From contig BSNO01000001.1 in the NCBI GenBank assembly GCA_030160035.1, positions 1,302,001 through 1,366,000 on the forward strand: a stretch of DNA of 64,000 nucleotides. The letters run 5' to 3'. Of this stretch, positions 9,971 through 19,592 are shown piece by piece. The notes under the pieces are model-generated. The model had not been told where the DNA came from and ran no database searches. It saw nothing but the letters and a program-made list of their open reading frames with translations. The DNA is from Rhizobium albus. GTDB taxonomy: Bacteria; Pseudomonadota; Alphaproteobacteria; Rhizobiales; Rhizobiaceae. A program made the position numbers and the translations under genes. The stretch's first letter is position 1; each line of letters starts with the position of its first letter.

Positions 9971-10646
9971 GGCCCAGGACCAGCGACGCAGTCTGATGCG
10001 GCTGATGGCTTGGCTGTCGCCTGCCTTTCCGACGGGCAGCTTCAGCTACAGTCACGGGCTGGAATCCGCCGTGGATGCCGGCGCTATCGCCAGCGGCGAT
10101 CATCTTGAGAACTGGCTGTCCGATCTCGTCGCGCATGGGTCCGGCTGGAACGACATGGTGCTGGTTGCGCAGGCCTGGCGGTCCTGCGCCAATGCCGGGC
10201 TAATCGACGAGTTGGGTAAACTCGCCGAGGCTTTGGCCGGGTCTGCCGAACGCCATCTGGAAACCATGGCGCAAGGTGCTGCCTTTCTCGACGCCGCCGG
10301 GGCGCGCGCGTCGATTGCCGCTGTCGATCATGGCGAGTTGCCGGGCGAGCTTGCCTATCCCGTCGCCGTCGGTCTGGTCGCCGGTCGGGAAGGCGTGCCG
10401 CTTGCCGACACGCTGACGGCCTTCGCCCATGCATTCGTCTCCAACCTCATTCAGGCGGCACTCCGGCTTGCGCCGATCGGTCAGCGGGAAGGCGTGCGGG
10501 TGCTGGCCGCGCTGGAGCCATTGATCGCCGCAACGGCGGAACGCGCGGCAGAGGCCGGCCTCGATGATCTCGGCTCCTGCACGTTCAGATCCGAAATCAT
10601 GTCACTTAGACACGAAACTCTGCATTCAAGGCTTTTTCGATCATGA
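9957..10646 (+). CDS. ureF: Urease accessory protein UreF
   Basis: The protein from ATG 9957 (229 residues) contains [20 protein letters not shown], the signature of UreF, and an all-helical body. UreF bridges UreD-apourease and UreG and gates GTP hydrolysis during nickel insertion. The frame is open back to 9858 but only through the ureE His-tail region. I therefore chose the start at 9957, or possibly the later Met of SLMRLMAW. It overlaps ureE by 14 bases and ureG by 4 (ATGA). Confidence 0.94.
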   Translation: MIITEAQDQRRSLMRLMAWLSPAFPTGSFSYSHGLESAVDAGAIASGDHLENWLSDLVAHGSGWNDMVLVAQAWRSCANAGLIDELGKLAEALAGSAERHLETMAQGAAFLDAAGARASIAAVDHGELPGELAYPVAVGLVAGREGVPLADTLTAFAHAFVSNLIQAALRLAPIGQREGVRVLAALEPLIAATAERAAEAGLDDLGSCTFRSEIMSLRHETLHSRLFRS

Positions 10647-11278
10647 CTCACTCTCTGCACGGACCGCTTCGCGTCGGCATCGGTGGCCCCGTTGGTTCGG
10701 GCAAGACCACGCTGACCGAAAAGCTCTGCAAGGCGATGGCGGCCGAGTATTCCGTCGGCGTCGTCACAAACGATATCTATACCCGCGAAGATGCCATGGC
10801 GCTGGTGCGGATGCAGGCGCTGCCGGAGGACCGCATCATCGGCGTGGAGACCGGCGGCTGCCCGCATACGGCGATCCGCGAAGATGCCTCGATCAACCTG
10901 CGGGCCATCGCCGAGCTCAACCGGCGGCATCCCGATCTCGACGTCGTCTTCATCGAATCCGGCGGAGACAATCTCGCAGCGACCTTTTCGCCCGATCTTG
11001 CGGATCTGACGCTTTACGTCATTTCGGTGTGCCAAGGCGGCGACATTCCGCGAAAGGGCGGACCGGCGATCACACGCTCGGATCTGCTCATCGTGAACAA
11101 GACCGACCTTGCGCCTTATGTGGGTGTTGATCTCGAGCAGATGGATGAAGACTGCCGTCACAGTCGCAAGGAGCGACCCTACGTCTTCACCGATCTCAGC
11201 CGAGCGAAAGGCGTGGATGACATCATCGCCATGCTGGAGCGAGAAGGTGGGCTCACGCGCCAAATAGCAGCCGAGTGA
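10643..11278 (+). CDS. ureG: Urease accessory GTPase UreG
   Basis: The 211-residue SIMIBI GTPase has the P-loop GPVGSGKTT (residues 15-23), the nickel-binding CPH motif (C73-P74-H75 in [11 protein letters not shown]), [17 protein letters not shown], and the guanine-specificity motif NKTD. GTP hydrolysis drives nickel delivery to UreC. It begins in an ATGA overlap with ureF and is the last urease gene. The convergent Anbu gene ends 4 bases later. Confidence 0.98.
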   Translation: MTHSLHGPLRVGIGGPVGSGKTTLTEKLCKAMAAEYSVGVVTNDIYTREDAMALVRMQALPEDRIIGVETGGCPHTAIREDASINLRAIAELNRRHPDLDVVFIESGGDNLAATFSPDLADLTLYVISVCQGGDIPRKGGPAITRSDLLIVNKTDLAPYVGVDLEQMDEDCRHSRKERPYVFTDLSRAKGVDDIIAMLEREGGLTRQIAAE

Positions 11279-11282
11279 CGCG

Positions 11283-12032
11283 TCAGTCGGCCTGTTCGAG
11301 GCCTTCATAGTTCGGCAGGTGCTGAAAGGCCTGCCGCAGCGCCTCCGACCATCCGTCCGAAATCGCCTGATAGTAAGGATCGGAAGCGAGTAGCCGCTTT
11401 TCCGCGCCCCGCTTGAGCGAGCCTGTCTCATAGGTCTGCATGTCGAGCGGCAGCCCGACCGACAGGTTCGATTTCAGTGTGGAATCGAACGACACGATGA
11501 GCAGCTTGGCTGCTTCCTCGAAGCTCATGTCTGGGTCGTAGGCGCGAACGAGGATCGGCTTTCCGTATTTGTGCTCGCCGATCTGGAAGAACGGATTGTC
11601 GTCGGTCGCCTCGATGAAGTTGCCTTCGGGATAGATCAGGTACATCCGGCTCTCGCCGCCAACGATCTGGCCACCGAGGATAAAGGTCGCGCCGAAGCTC
11701 GATTCACTCTTGAAGCCGCCTCCGACCGCGATTTCGCGGATCACGGAACGAACCGTATCCCCGACGAGCTTTGCCGCCTGGAACATGGACGGCACTTCGT
11801 AGATGTCGGGATCGCGCTCGCCGGCGGTCTTGTGGCGTTCTTCCAGCATGCTGACGACGGTTTGTGTCGTTGCGAGATTGCCGGCCGAAAGCAGGGTGAT
11901 CAACCGGTCGCCCTTGCGCTCCCAGGTGTACATCTTCTTGAACGAAGACACGTTGTCGACCCCGGCATTGGTCCGGGTATCGGACATGAACATCAAGCCA
12001 CGCCTGAGCCGAAGACCGACACAGTAGGTCAT
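11283..12032 (-). CDS. Anbu-type proteasome-like peptidase
   Basis: The 249-residue protein starts MTYCVGLRLRRGLMFMSDTRTNAG, the N terminus of Anbu (ancestral beta subunit; COG3484). The threonine at position 2 would become the N-terminal nucleophile after methionine removal. Lys at FKKMYTW and the later SFDSTLKSNLSVGLPLDM segment fit the Ntn-hydrolase fold. Anbu forms open spiral assemblies; substrates are not known. It is the last gene of a minus-strand cluster with transglutaminase-like, alpha-E and ATP-grasp genes, 105 bases after the transglutaminase-like gene. Confidence 0.93.
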   Translation of the reverse strand: MTYCVGLRLRRGLMFMSDTRTNAGVDNVSSFKKMYTWERKGDRLITLLSAGNLATTQTVVSMLEERHKTAGERDPDIYEVPSMFQAAKLVGDTVRSVIREIAVGGGFKSESSFGATFILGGQIVGGESRMYLIYPEGNFIEATDDNPFFQIGEHKYGKPILVRAYDPDMSFEEAAKLLIVSFDSTLKSNLSVGLPLDMQTYETGSLKRGAEKRLLASDPYYQAISDGWSEALRQAFQHLPNYEGLEQAD

Positions 12033-12137
12033 CGCTTACTTCACCCCGCCATCAGATTGCCGGCCACCCCCGGCCGTCTTCGTCACCCTATACGCGCCGC
12101 GGCGCGACTCAGATGCATCCGAATTTCGCGATCCGAA

Positions 12138-12932
12138 TTACTGCTCCACCGTAATGGCCACGGCAAGCGTCTCCGTGGAATTTCCATGGCGGATACCGGA
12201 AACCGGAGACACGTCGACGAAGTCGAGCCCCGTCGCGATGCGGATGTAGCGCTCGTCCGGCGAGATGCCGTTCGCCGCGTCGAAACCGACCCAGCCGAGA
12301 CCCTCCACAAAAGCTTCGGCCCAGGCATGCGTCGCCACCTGCTCGGTTCGGTCGTCCATCAACAGATAGCCGGAGACGTAGCGCGCCGGAAAATCGAGAA
12401 AGCGCGCGGCGCTCAGGAAAATGTGGCTGTGATCCTGGCACACGCCGCTACCGTTCTCGAGCGCTTCCTCGGCGGTCGTCTTGGCATCGGTGGCGCCGAT
12501 TTCATAGGCGACCTTGTCGCTGATCGTCGCCATTAGCCCGTGCAGCCGCTCCAGCGGGTCCTTGCCCGGGATCGAGCGGGCAAGGTCGCGGATGGGCTTG
12601 CCGGCGCGTGTCAAATGCGTGTCACGCAGATAGAGCCAAAGCGGCGCGAAGCCCACATGCGGGCCCGAGACGCCGTTCACGTCTTCCGTCACCACTTCGC
12701 CATGGGCGACAATCCGGATCATGTGCGGATCGCCTTCGGCCGACAAAAGCTGCGTCAGATTGCCGAAATGGTCATCATAGGTGACCTCGACGCGGGCGCC
12801 TTCGATGTCGGTCTGCCAGTTGACGACCGTCTGCCCGCGCCCGGATCGCGGCGTCAGCCGCAGGCGCTGAAGCGCGTAGTGGATGGGAATGCTGTAGTTG
12901 TATTCGGTCGAGTGGCTGACGCGGATTTGCAT
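12138..12932 (-). CDS. Transglutaminase-like cysteine peptidase family protein
   Basis: The 264-residue protein begins MQIRVSHSTEYNYSIPIHYA, the N-terminal domain typical of bacterial transglutaminase-like proteins. It carries the catalytic triad motifs: Cys in ENGSGVCQDHSHIFLSAAR, His in ATHAWAEAFVEGLGWVGFD, and Asp in the FDAANG segment. The ATG at 12932 lies 2 bases after the alpha-E stop codon. Conserved neighbours suggest action with the ATP-grasp enzyme in peptide ligation or cleavage, an inference from comparative genomics of ATP-grasp amidoligases. Confidence 0.92.
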   Translation of the reverse strand: MQIRVSHSTEYNYSIPIHYALQRLRLTPRSGRGQTVVNWQTDIEGARVEVTYDDHFGNLTQLLSAEGDPHMIRIVAHGEVVTEDVNGVSGPHVGFAPLWLYLRDTHLTRAGKPIRDLARSIPGKDPLERLHGLMATISDKVAYEIGATDAKTTAEEALENGSGVCQDHSHIFLSAARFLDFPARYVSGYLLMDDRTEQVATHAWAEAFVEGLGWVGFDAANGISPDERYIRIATGLDFVDVSPVSGIRHGNSTETLAVAITVEQ

Positions 12933-12934
12933 GA

Positions 12935-13876
12935 TCAATAGAACCTGTAGGCTTCCGCGATCTCTTGGCCGAGACGGCTGTTGCGTCGGATGAAGTCTTC
13001 CAGAAACTGGTGGAGCCCGCCGTCGATGATGGCGCGGATATCGCGGTTGCGCAGCGTCTCCAGGATCTCGAGCGCCGTGTCGTGGGCATTGTGCCGGCTG
13101 CTGTATTCGGTTTCCAGATAGCCGAGATTGTTGGTAATCTTCTCGTGGCAATAGGCAAGCGAACGCGGCATGCGTCCATTCAGGATCAGGAAGTCGGCGA
13201 TATTCGTCGGGTTGAGATCGGATTCGTAAACCCAGCCGTAGGACCGGTGCGCCGAGACCGAGCGCAGGATAGACACCCACTGAACGTTGTCCAGCGACGA
13301 ACCGACATAGGTGACCGCCGGCAGAAGCAGGTAGTATTTAACATCGAGGATGCGGGCGGTGTTGTCGGCGCGTTCGATGAAGGTGCCGATGCGCGAGAAG
13401 TTGAAGATCTCGTTGCGCAGCATCGTGCCGTGAAAGGCGCCGCGGATCAGTCCCGTGCGCTGCTTGATCAGGTCGAGCACGCTTGGCAGGTCTGCATCCT
13501 TGACGCGCCGCGCCAGCCGTGAAGTCAGGTCGATCCAGCACTCATTGGTGCTTTCCCAGGCTTCACGGGTGAGGGCGGTGCGCACCATGCGGGCGTTGGA
13601 GCGCGCGCTGTTGATCACCGACAGAACGCTCGACGGATTGCGCTCGTCGCGCAGCATGAAATCGATCGCGTCGGGGCCTGTCACGTTCTCGTATTGCTGG
13701 AGAAAGTTCGCCTCCACGCCGGCGCTTTTCAGCACCGATGTCCATTCGTCGTCCGAGCCCTGCGTGCCGGTCAGCGACATGCGCACGCCGGCATCGATCA
13801 GGCGGGCGGTGTTTTCGGCGCGTTCGATGTAGCGGAACATCCAGAACAGGCCGTTGGCTGTGCGTCCAAGCATCAT
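12935..13876 (-). CDS. Alpha-E domain protein
   Basis: The 313-residue, largely alpha-helical protein starts MMLGRTANGLFWMFRYIERAENTARLIDAG, the characteristic opening of the alpha-E domain. It repeats the pattern later (FSRIGTFIERADNTARILDVKYY). The family almost always sits next to a circularly permuted ATP-grasp gene and a transglutaminase-like gene, as here. Biochemical function is unknown. A GGAGG ribosome-binding site precedes the paired ATG codons. The ATP-grasp gene ends 4 bases upstream, so the genes are clearly one operon. Confidence 0.92.
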   Translation of the reverse strand: MMLGRTANGLFWMFRYIERAENTARLIDAGVRMSLTGTQGSDDEWTSVLKSAGVEANFLQQYENVTGPDAIDFMLRDERNPSSVLSVINSARSNARMVRTALTREAWESTNECWIDLTSRLARRVKDADLPSVLDLIKQRTGLIRGAFHGTMLRNEIFNFSRIGTFIERADNTARILDVKYYLLLPAVTYVGSSLDNVQWVSILRSVSAHRSYGWVYESDLNPTNIADFLILNGRMPRSLAYCHEKITNNLGYLETEYSSRHNAHDTALEILETLRNRDIRAIIDGGLHQFLEDFIRRNSRLGQEIAEAYRFY

Positions 13877-13880
13877 CGCA

Positions 13881-15293
13881 TCAATCCTCCAGCACCCAGG
13901 TGTCCTTGGTGCCTCCGCCCTGGCTGGAGTTGACGACGAGCGAGCCTGCCTTCAGCGCGACGCGCGTGAGCCCGCCGGGAATGATCTGGATGCGGTTCGG
14001 CGCCACGAGCACGAAGGGCCGCAGGTCCACGTGGCGCGGCGCAACGCCCTTCTTCACGAGAATCGGCACGGTCGAGAGCGACAGGGTGGGCTGGGCGATG
14101 TAATTGCCCGGCCGCGACTTGAGCTTGGCGGCGAATGCGGTGATTTCCTTTTTCGATGCGGTCGGCCCGACGAGCATGCCGTAGCCGCCGGACCCGTGGA
14201 CTTCCTTGACGACCAGGTCGGCCAGATTGTCGAGCACGTATTTCAGCGTGTCCGGCTCGGAGCAGCGGTAGGTCGGCACGTTTTCGAGCAGCGGCTTGCG
14301 GCCCGTGTAGAACTCTACGATTTCCGGCATGTAGGAATAGATCGCCTTGTCGTCGGCGATGCCCGTGCCGGGCGCATTGGCGATCGTGATGTTGCCGGCG
14401 CGGTAGACATCCATGATCCCTGCCACGCCAAGAGCGGATTCCGGCCGGAAGGTGAGGGGGTCTAGGAAATCGTCGTCGACGCGGCGATAGAGCACGTCGA
14501 TCGGCTTGTAGCCCTGGGTGGTGCGCATGGCGACGCGACCGCCGATGACCCTGAGGTCAGGACCTTCCACCAGTTCCACGCCCATCTGGTCGGCGAGGAA
14601 GGCGTGTTCGTAATAGGCCGAGTTATAAATCCCCGGCGTCAAAACCGCGACGCGCGGCTTGTCGGCGCAGCCGGGCGGTGCGGATGCTTCCAGGCTTTGG
14701 CGCAGCAGCATCGGGTAGTTTTCGACCGGGCGGACGCGGACTCGGTGAAACAGCTCCGGGAACATCTGCATCATCGTTTCCCGGTTCTCCAGCATGTAGG
14801 AGACGCCGGACGGCGTGCGGGCATTGTCTTCCAGAACGTAGAATTCGTCCTGTCCGGTCCGCACGATGTCGGTACCGATGATGTGCGTGTAGACGCCGCC
14901 GGGCGGGCGCATGCCGATCATCTCGGGCAGAAACGCCTCGTTGCGTTCGATCAGGTGACGCGGCACGCGGCCGGCGCGGATGATCTCCTGCTTGTGGTAG
15001 ATGTCGTCGAGAAATGCGTTGAGAGCTGCGACGCGCTGCTCGATTCCCTGAGCGAGTTTTCGCCATTCGCGACCGGAAATGACCCGGGGGACGATGTCGA
15101 AGGGAATGATGCGCTCGGCAGCTTCTTCCTTGCCGTAGACGGCGAAGGTGATGCCGGTCTTGCGGAAGATGGCCTCGGCGTCACGCGACTTCGTCAGTAG
15201 TCTGGCGTGATCCTGCTCGCCGTACCAGGACATATACTCCGAATAGGGCCCGCGGGGCCGGTTGTCGGCATCGAGCATTTCGTCGAACGGCAA
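13881..15293 (-). CDS. Circularly permuted ATP-grasp type 2 protein (DUF404/DUF407)
   Basis: The 470-residue protein has the signature segments ERIIPFDIVPRVISGREWR, GTDIVRTGQDEFYVLEDNARTPSG, VLTPGIYNSAYYEHAFLA and VVKEVHGSGGYGMLVGP. These belong to the circularly permuted ATP-grasp enzymes predicted to form amide bonds between amino acids or peptides. It is the first gene of the Anbu cluster. The only start with a good ribosome-binding site (GAGGGAG, 7-base spacing) is a TTG at 15293; ATG codons lie 5 codons and more downstream. The product ligated is unknown. Confidence 0.92.
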   Translation of the reverse strand: MPFDEMLDADNRPRGPYSEYMSWYGEQDHARLLTKSRDAEAIFRKTGITFAVYGKEEAAERIIPFDIVPRVISGREWRKLAQGIEQRVAALNAFLDDIYHKQEIIRAGRVPRHLIERNEAFLPEMIGMRPPGGVYTHIIGTDIVRTGQDEFYVLEDNARTPSGVSYMLENRETMMQMFPELFHRVRVRPVENYPMLLRQSLEASAPPGCADKPRVAVLTPGIYNSAYYEHAFLADQMGVELVEGPDLRVIGGRVAMRTTQGYKPIDVLYRRVDDDFLDPLTFRPESALGVAGIMDVYRAGNITIANAPGTGIADDKAIYSYMPEIVEFYTGRKPLLENVPTYRCSEPDTLKYVLDNLADLVVKEVHGSGGYGMLVGPTASKKEITAFAAKLKSRPGNYIAQPTLSLSTVPILVKKGVAPRHVDLRPFVLVAPNRIQIIPGGLTRVALKAGSLVVNSSQGGGTKDTWVLED

Positions 15294-15476
15294 ATCAAAG
15301 CTCCCTCTTTTTGGTCATGAAAGAGCAAAGCGGGAGGCTTTGCAAGCGGCTGCGGGCGTTGGCAAAACAATGCCTTAAGCTAAGGCGCGGTTGCACAAGC
15401 TTTGATCATGCTTTGACAGGTTGCGCCAGCGCGCGTAACGGTCGAAACGACTTTCCGCCCGCGAGCCGCTCCTCCC

Positions 15477-16370
15477 ATGACAATCGAACGCATCGCTCCC
15501 GCGCTTTTCGTGCTGCTCTGGTCCACGGGATGGATCGTAGCACGTTATGCGGCGCCGCACGCCGATCCGCTGTTCTTTCTGTGCCTGCGCTACGTGTCCG
15601 CCGCCGCGGTCTTCGTGGTGTTCTGCATGATCGTTCGGGCCCAGTGGCCGCAGACCCGCGCGCAGTGGTGGCACGCAACGTTTTCAGGCGTGCTCCTGCA
15701 TGCGATCTATCTCGGCGGTGTCTGGTGGGCGATCGCGCATGGCGTGCCGACTGCGCTGTCCGGGCTCATTGCCGCACTCCAACCCTTGCTCACGGCCACC
15801 GTCGCGCCTTTCGTGGTCGGCGAGCGCCTGTCTGGGAGCCAGAAGCTCGGCATCGGTCTCGGTCTCGTCGGCCTGATGATCGCCATCGTGCCGAACCTGA
15901 TGGCGCTCGAGCCAGAGCAGATCGCCGCCGCGACCGTGCCGCTCATCGTCAATGTCGTCGCCATGGTCGCGGTGACCGCTGGCACGCTCTACCAGAAGCG
16001 TTATCTCCAGACCGGCGACCTGCGCACCATCGCCACGCTGCAGTATCTTGGCGCCTTCGTCGTGACCGCCCCCTTCGTGCTCTTGCTGGAAGACATGCGG
16101 ATCGTCTGGAACTTCGAAGTGTTCGTCGCGCTCGCCTGGTCCGTGTTCGGGCTGTCGCTGCTGGCGATTGCGCTCCTGCTCTACCTCATCAGGCGCGGCC
16201 AGGTGTCGAAGGCGGCGTCGCTGATCTATCTGGTGCCGCCGACCGTGGCGATCCAGGCGTTCCTCTATTTCGGCGAGGAACTGCCGCTGCCGATGATCAT
16301 CGGCACATTGGTGGTGGTGCTCGGTGTATATCTCACGAACCGAAAGCCGAAGGCGGTACTTGTCACTTAA
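15477..16370 (+). CDS. EamA/DMT superfamily transporter
   Basis: The 297-residue inner-membrane protein has ten hydrophobic helices in two EamA repeats. The first begins ALFVLLWSTGWIVARYAAPHADP; the second includes LLYLIRRGQVSKAASLIYLVPPTVAIQAFLYFGEELP. RhaT/YedA-like DMT members export small metabolites; the substrate here cannot be inferred. It is a single gene with a weak ribosome-binding site, convergent with the helicase gene and sharing the hairpin between them. Confidence 0.9.
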   Translation: MTIERIAPALFVLLWSTGWIVARYAAPHADPLFFLCLRYVSAAAVFVVFCMIVRAQWPQTRAQWWHATFSGVLLHAIYLGGVWWAIAHGVPTALSGLIAALQPLLTATVAPFVVGERLSGSQKLGIGLGLVGLMIAIVPNLMALEPEQIAAATVPLIVNVVAMVAVTAGTLYQKRYLQTGDLRTIATLQYLGAFVVTAPFVLLLEDMRIVWNFEVFVALAWSVFGLSLLAIALLLYLIRRGQVSKAASLIYLVPPTVAIQAFLYFGEELPLPMIIGTLVVVLGVYLTNRKPKAVLVT

Positions 16371-16381
16371 GACGACCGGCC

Positions 16382-16417
16382 AAAGAAAAAGGCCGCCGCT
16401 GGTTCAGCGACGGCCTT
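16382..16417 (-). terminator. Rho-independent terminator of the RhlE-type helicase gene
   Basis: A 12-bp stem (AAGGCCGCCGCT at 16389-16400 against AGCGACGGCCTT at 16406-16417, one mismatch) closes a 5-base loop. On the minus strand the stem is followed by TTTCTTTGG. It lies 23 bases past the helicase stop. It may also slow transcription from the EamA gene, but the plus-strand side lacks a clean T run. Confidence 0.8.
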
Positions 16418-16439
16418 GATTATCTTCGTACGGCAAAAA

Positions 16440-17762
16440 TCAGGCGCTGCGGCGCTGGCCACCCTGGGACGAGCCTTCGCGCTTGCCTTTACCGACGCGG
16501 CGATGCGAACGGCCGCTCGGGCGCTCGCTGTTGCCGGTGCGCTCGGGGCGCTGCCCATTGCCACGTCCGCCGCCACCATTGCCGCGACCAGCACCCTTGC
16601 CGCCGCCACGGGCAGGGCGGGCGTGGTCGGCCGGAGCCGTGCCGCTGGCAACCGCGATCGAGATGCCCATCAGCTTCTCGATGTCGCGCAGCAGGCGGAT
16701 CTCGTCAGGCGCACAGAAGGCGACTGCCATGCCATCACGGCCGGCACGTGCAGTACGACCGATCCGGTGTACGTAAGCGTCCGGCACTTCCGGCAGCTCG
16801 AAATTGTAGACGTGGCTGACGCCCGAAATGTCGATGCCGCGTGCAGCGACGTCGGTCGCCACCAGAACCCTGACCTTGCCGTCCTTGAATTCCTTCAAGG
16901 CGCGCTCGCGCTGGTTCTGGCTCTTGTTGCCATGGATCGAGGCGGCCGAGAAACCGGCAGCGACGAGCTGCTTCATCAGCTTTTCGGAGCCGTGCTTGGT
17001 GCGGCCGAAAACGAGGGCGAGGCCATCGGGATTGGCGCGCAGGCACTGGATCAGAAGGTTCGTCTTGGCCGACTTGTCGGTGACGAAGTGCACGCTCTGC
17101 TCGATCTTGTCGGCAGCCTTGCCGGGAGGCGAGACTTCGACACGCATCGGATCGGTCAGGTAGCTGTCGGCGAGGTCCGCGATCATCTTGGGCATCGTGG
17201 CCGAGAACAACAGCGTCTGGCGCTTCTTGGGCACCAGCTTCACGATCTTGCGCAGATCATGGATGAAGCCGAGATCGAGCATCTGGTCGGCTTCGTCGAG
17301 GACGAGGCGGTGCACCTGGTGCAGGCTCAGCGCCTTGCGGTCGACGAGGTCGAGCAGGCGGCCTGGCGTGGAGACGAGAATGTCGAGGCCGCGGTCGAGC
17401 ATGCGCATCTGACCGTTGATCGATACGCCACCGACGACGACACCGATCTTGAGCGGCGTGTTCTTCACGAAGGCCTTCAGGTTGGCGGCGATCTGGTTGA
17501 CCAGTTCACGCGTCGGCGCAAGAATCAGCGCACGCGTCGATCGTGGCTCCGGCTTCTTGCCGTCCGAGAACAGGCCTTCGATCAGCGGCAGGCCGAAGGC
17601 AGCCGTCTTGCCGGTGCCCGTCTGGGCGAGACCGATCAGATCATGGCCCTTCAGGACCAGCGGGATGGCTTGTGCCTGGATCGGCGTCGGCTGGGTGAAG
17701 CCGAGGGCGACGAGCGGCGCAAGTGTTTGCTTGGAAAGCCCAAGCGAAGTGAAATCGTTCAA
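16440..17762 (-). CDS. DEAD-box RNA helicase, RhlE-like
   Basis: The 440-residue protein has the full DEAD-box set: Q motif GFTQPTPIQ (21-29), motif I AQTGTGKT (46-53), PTRELVNQ, DEAD (156-159), SAT (187-189) and HRIGRTAR (332-339). It ends with a Gly/Arg-rich basic tail of about 60 residues typical of RNA-binding RhlE proteins. The likely role is ribosome assembly or mRNA remodelling, often at low temperature. The frame begins with a TTG (17762) preceded by AAAGG; no in-frame ATG suits the Q motif better. Confidence 0.93.
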   Translation of the reverse strand: MNDFTSLGLSKQTLAPLVALGFTQPTPIQAQAIPLVLKGHDLIGLAQTGTGKTAAFGLPLIEGLFSDGKKPEPRSTRALILAPTRELVNQIAANLKAFVKNTPLKIGVVVGGVSINGQMRMLDRGLDILVSTPGRLLDLVDRKALSLHQVHRLVLDEADQMLDLGFIHDLRKIVKLVPKKRQTLLFSATMPKMIADLADSYLTDPMRVEVSPPGKAADKIEQSVHFVTDKSAKTNLLIQCLRANPDGLALVFGRTKHGSEKLMKQLVAAGFSAASIHGNKSQNQRERALKEFKDGKVRVLVATDVAARGIDISGVSHVYNFELPEVPDAYVHRIGRTARAGRDGMAVAFCAPDEIRLLRDIEKLMGISIAVASGTAPADHARPARGGGKGAGRGNGGGGRGNGQRPERTGNSERPSGRSHRRVGKGKREGSSQGGQRRSA

Positions 17763-18204
17763 AATACATGCCTTTCAGGCGTGGGCAGCCGCACGCGGAA
17801 CCGTTTTGGTCCGGTGGCGACTTCAAGAACCCCGCGTGAAATGGGAACTTGGATTGGAAATGCTTTCTTCAGCGCCAGGGCGACGAATGACTTCGCCGTT
17901 CTTGGGAACTGCCGCTTTATGAAACCTTGTTGATCGGGTCATTTACCCGAAATGGCGCGCTCACGCTGGCGGCCTAAAGGGAAAGCTGAACCGCATGTCG
18001 TCTTTTCCCGTGCAAAAGTCAAGATGGGACCGGTGATCGGCGCTCCACCTCAAGTCCCCGTCGAAATTCTCGGTCCCTCCTTCCCAGATGCACGCCAATC
18101 GCTATGATCGGCCAACTTTTGGGCATAGGCGCCCGAAAGGACAGTCAATGACAGGACGGACGCACGAACGATGCGCTCCAACAGATTTCAGGGAGAGTGA
18201 CTAC
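17763..18204. other. Divergent intergenic region between the helicase and LivJ-like genes
   Basis: These 442 bases hold no convincing gene. The plus-strand frame is open from 18088 into the binding-protein gene, but its residues there are not signal-peptide-like. The stretch should contain the promoters for both flanking genes. A long untranslated leader on the helicase side would fit a cold-shock mRNA, but I see no sequence element that proves it. Confidence 0.5.
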
Positions 18205-19410
18205 ATGTTGCCAGCATTCAAGACGGCGCTCGCCACCGGCGTGGCTGTAGCGAGCCTGACGACGGCAGCCTTGGCGGAGGATTTCAAGATCGGCTTCATC
18301 GGCGGCATGACCGGCCCGATCGAAAGCCTGATGCCGCCGATCGTGGCAGGCGCGGAACTGGCCATCGCCCAGATCAACGAGCAGGGCGGCTTCTTCGGTG
18401 ATGAAAGCCAGGCCTCGCTGGTCATCGGCGACGATGGTTGCGTCGACGCAACGCGCGCATCGGACGCGGCCGACCGTCTCGTCAACGTCGAGAATGTCCG
18501 TGCGATCGTCGGTGCGATGTGTTCGGGCGCAACGGTCGCCGCTGCCAACAACGCGGCCGTTCCGGGCGGCGTCGTGATGATTTCGCCCGCCTCCACCGCG
18601 CCGTCGCTGACGACGCTCGAAGACAATGACCTCGTCTTCCGTACCGCGCCTTCGGACGCGTTCCAGGGCGAAGTGCTCGCCAACCTCGTTTTCGCGAAGG
18701 GCATCACGAGCGTTGCCGTTTCCTACGTGAACAACGACTACGGCACGGGCTTCGCTGATGCCTTCGGCACCGCGTTCGAAGCGGCCGGCGGCCAGGTTCT
18801 CGCCTCCGAAGCGCATGAAGATGGCAAGGCGGACTATCGCGCCGAGATCGGCTCTCTGTCCTCGACGGGCGCTGAGGCTCTCGTCGTGCTCGCCTATGTG
18901 GACGGCTCGGGCGGTACGCTCATCCGCCAGGCCGTAGAAGGCGGCGACTTCTCGCAGTTCGTCGGCGGTGACGGCATGGTCGGCAACCGCCTTGGCGAGC
19001 TGGTCGGTTCCAACGCCGATGGCATGATCGCGACCCGTCCGGGTTCCCCGGAACTGCCGGGCCGCGCCGCTTATGATGCGGCTGCCGAGGAAGCCGGCTT
19101 CGATCCAAGCGCAACCTTCGCCGCGCAGTCCTACGACGCGGCGTTCCTGCTCGCGCTCGCTCTGCAGAAGAACGGCGGCGAGATGGAAGGCCTCAACACC
19201 GCGCTTCGCGAAATCGCGACGGAACCGGGCGAAGTCATTCTGCCGGGCGAGTGGGAAAAGGCCGTCGAACTGATCGAAGCCGGTCAAGACATCAACTATG
19301 AAGGCGCCTCCGGCAGCCACGAATTCGACGATGCCGGCGACGTACCCGGCGTGTTTGATGAGATGACGGTCGAAAACGGCGAGTTCGTTCTCGTCGGCCC
19401 AGCTACGTAA
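18205..19410 (+). CDS. Branched-chain amino acid type ABC transporter, periplasmic binding protein (LivJ-like)
   Basis: The 401-residue protein starts with a signal peptide (MLPAFKTALATGVAVASLTTAALA, cleavage before EDFKIGF). It has the type I periplasmic binding fold of the Leu/Ile/Val receptor family (IGFIGGMTGPIESLMPPIVAGAELAIAQIN, MISPASTAPSLT, YVNNDYGTGFADAF). A GGGAGAG site precedes the ATG. The presumed permease and ATPase genes (livGFHM) lie 2.4 kb away on the other strand, with a GGDEF/EAL gene between. The exact ligand, an amino acid or amide, is not readable. Confidence 0.9.
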   Translation: MLPAFKTALATGVAVASLTTAALAEDFKIGFIGGMTGPIESLMPPIVAGAELAIAQINEQGGFFGDESQASLVIGDDGCVDATRASDAADRLVNVENVRAIVGAMCSGATVAAANNAAVPGGVVMISPASTAPSLTTLEDNDLVFRTAPSDAFQGEVLANLVFAKGITSVAVSYVNNDYGTGFADAFGTAFEAAGGQVLASEAHEDGKADYRAEIGSLSSTGAEALVVLAYVDGSGGTLIRQAVEGGDFSQFVGGDGMVGNRLGELVGSNADGMIATRPGSPELPGRAAYDAAAEEAGFDPSATFAAQSYDAAFLLALALQKNGGEMEGLNTALREIATEPGEVILPGEWEKAVELIEAGQDINYEGASGSHEFDDAGDVPGVFDEMTVENGEFVLVGPAT

Positions 19411-19444
19411 GTCACGTTTCGCTTACGGATCGACCGCTGTTGAA

Positions 19445-19478
19445 AGGGAGCCTGCGGCTGATGCTGTAGGCTCCCTTC
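19445..19478 (+). terminator. Hairpin terminator after the LivJ-like gene
   Basis: A perfect 10-bp stem, AAGGGAGCCT (19445-19454) and AGGCTCCCTT (19469-19478), lies 34 bases after the stop codon and is followed by CTCGTTTC. The T run is weak, so termination efficiency is uncertain. Confidence 0.7.
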
Positions 19479-19592
19479 TCGTTTCGGCAGGAAGCTTTGG
19501 ATCTTCTAAAATGCTAAGTTGTGGCATCGGCGCGTAACGCTTTCGAAACCGCACCGTCGCTAGCTGTTATGGACAGCATGCAGGGGCGAACC

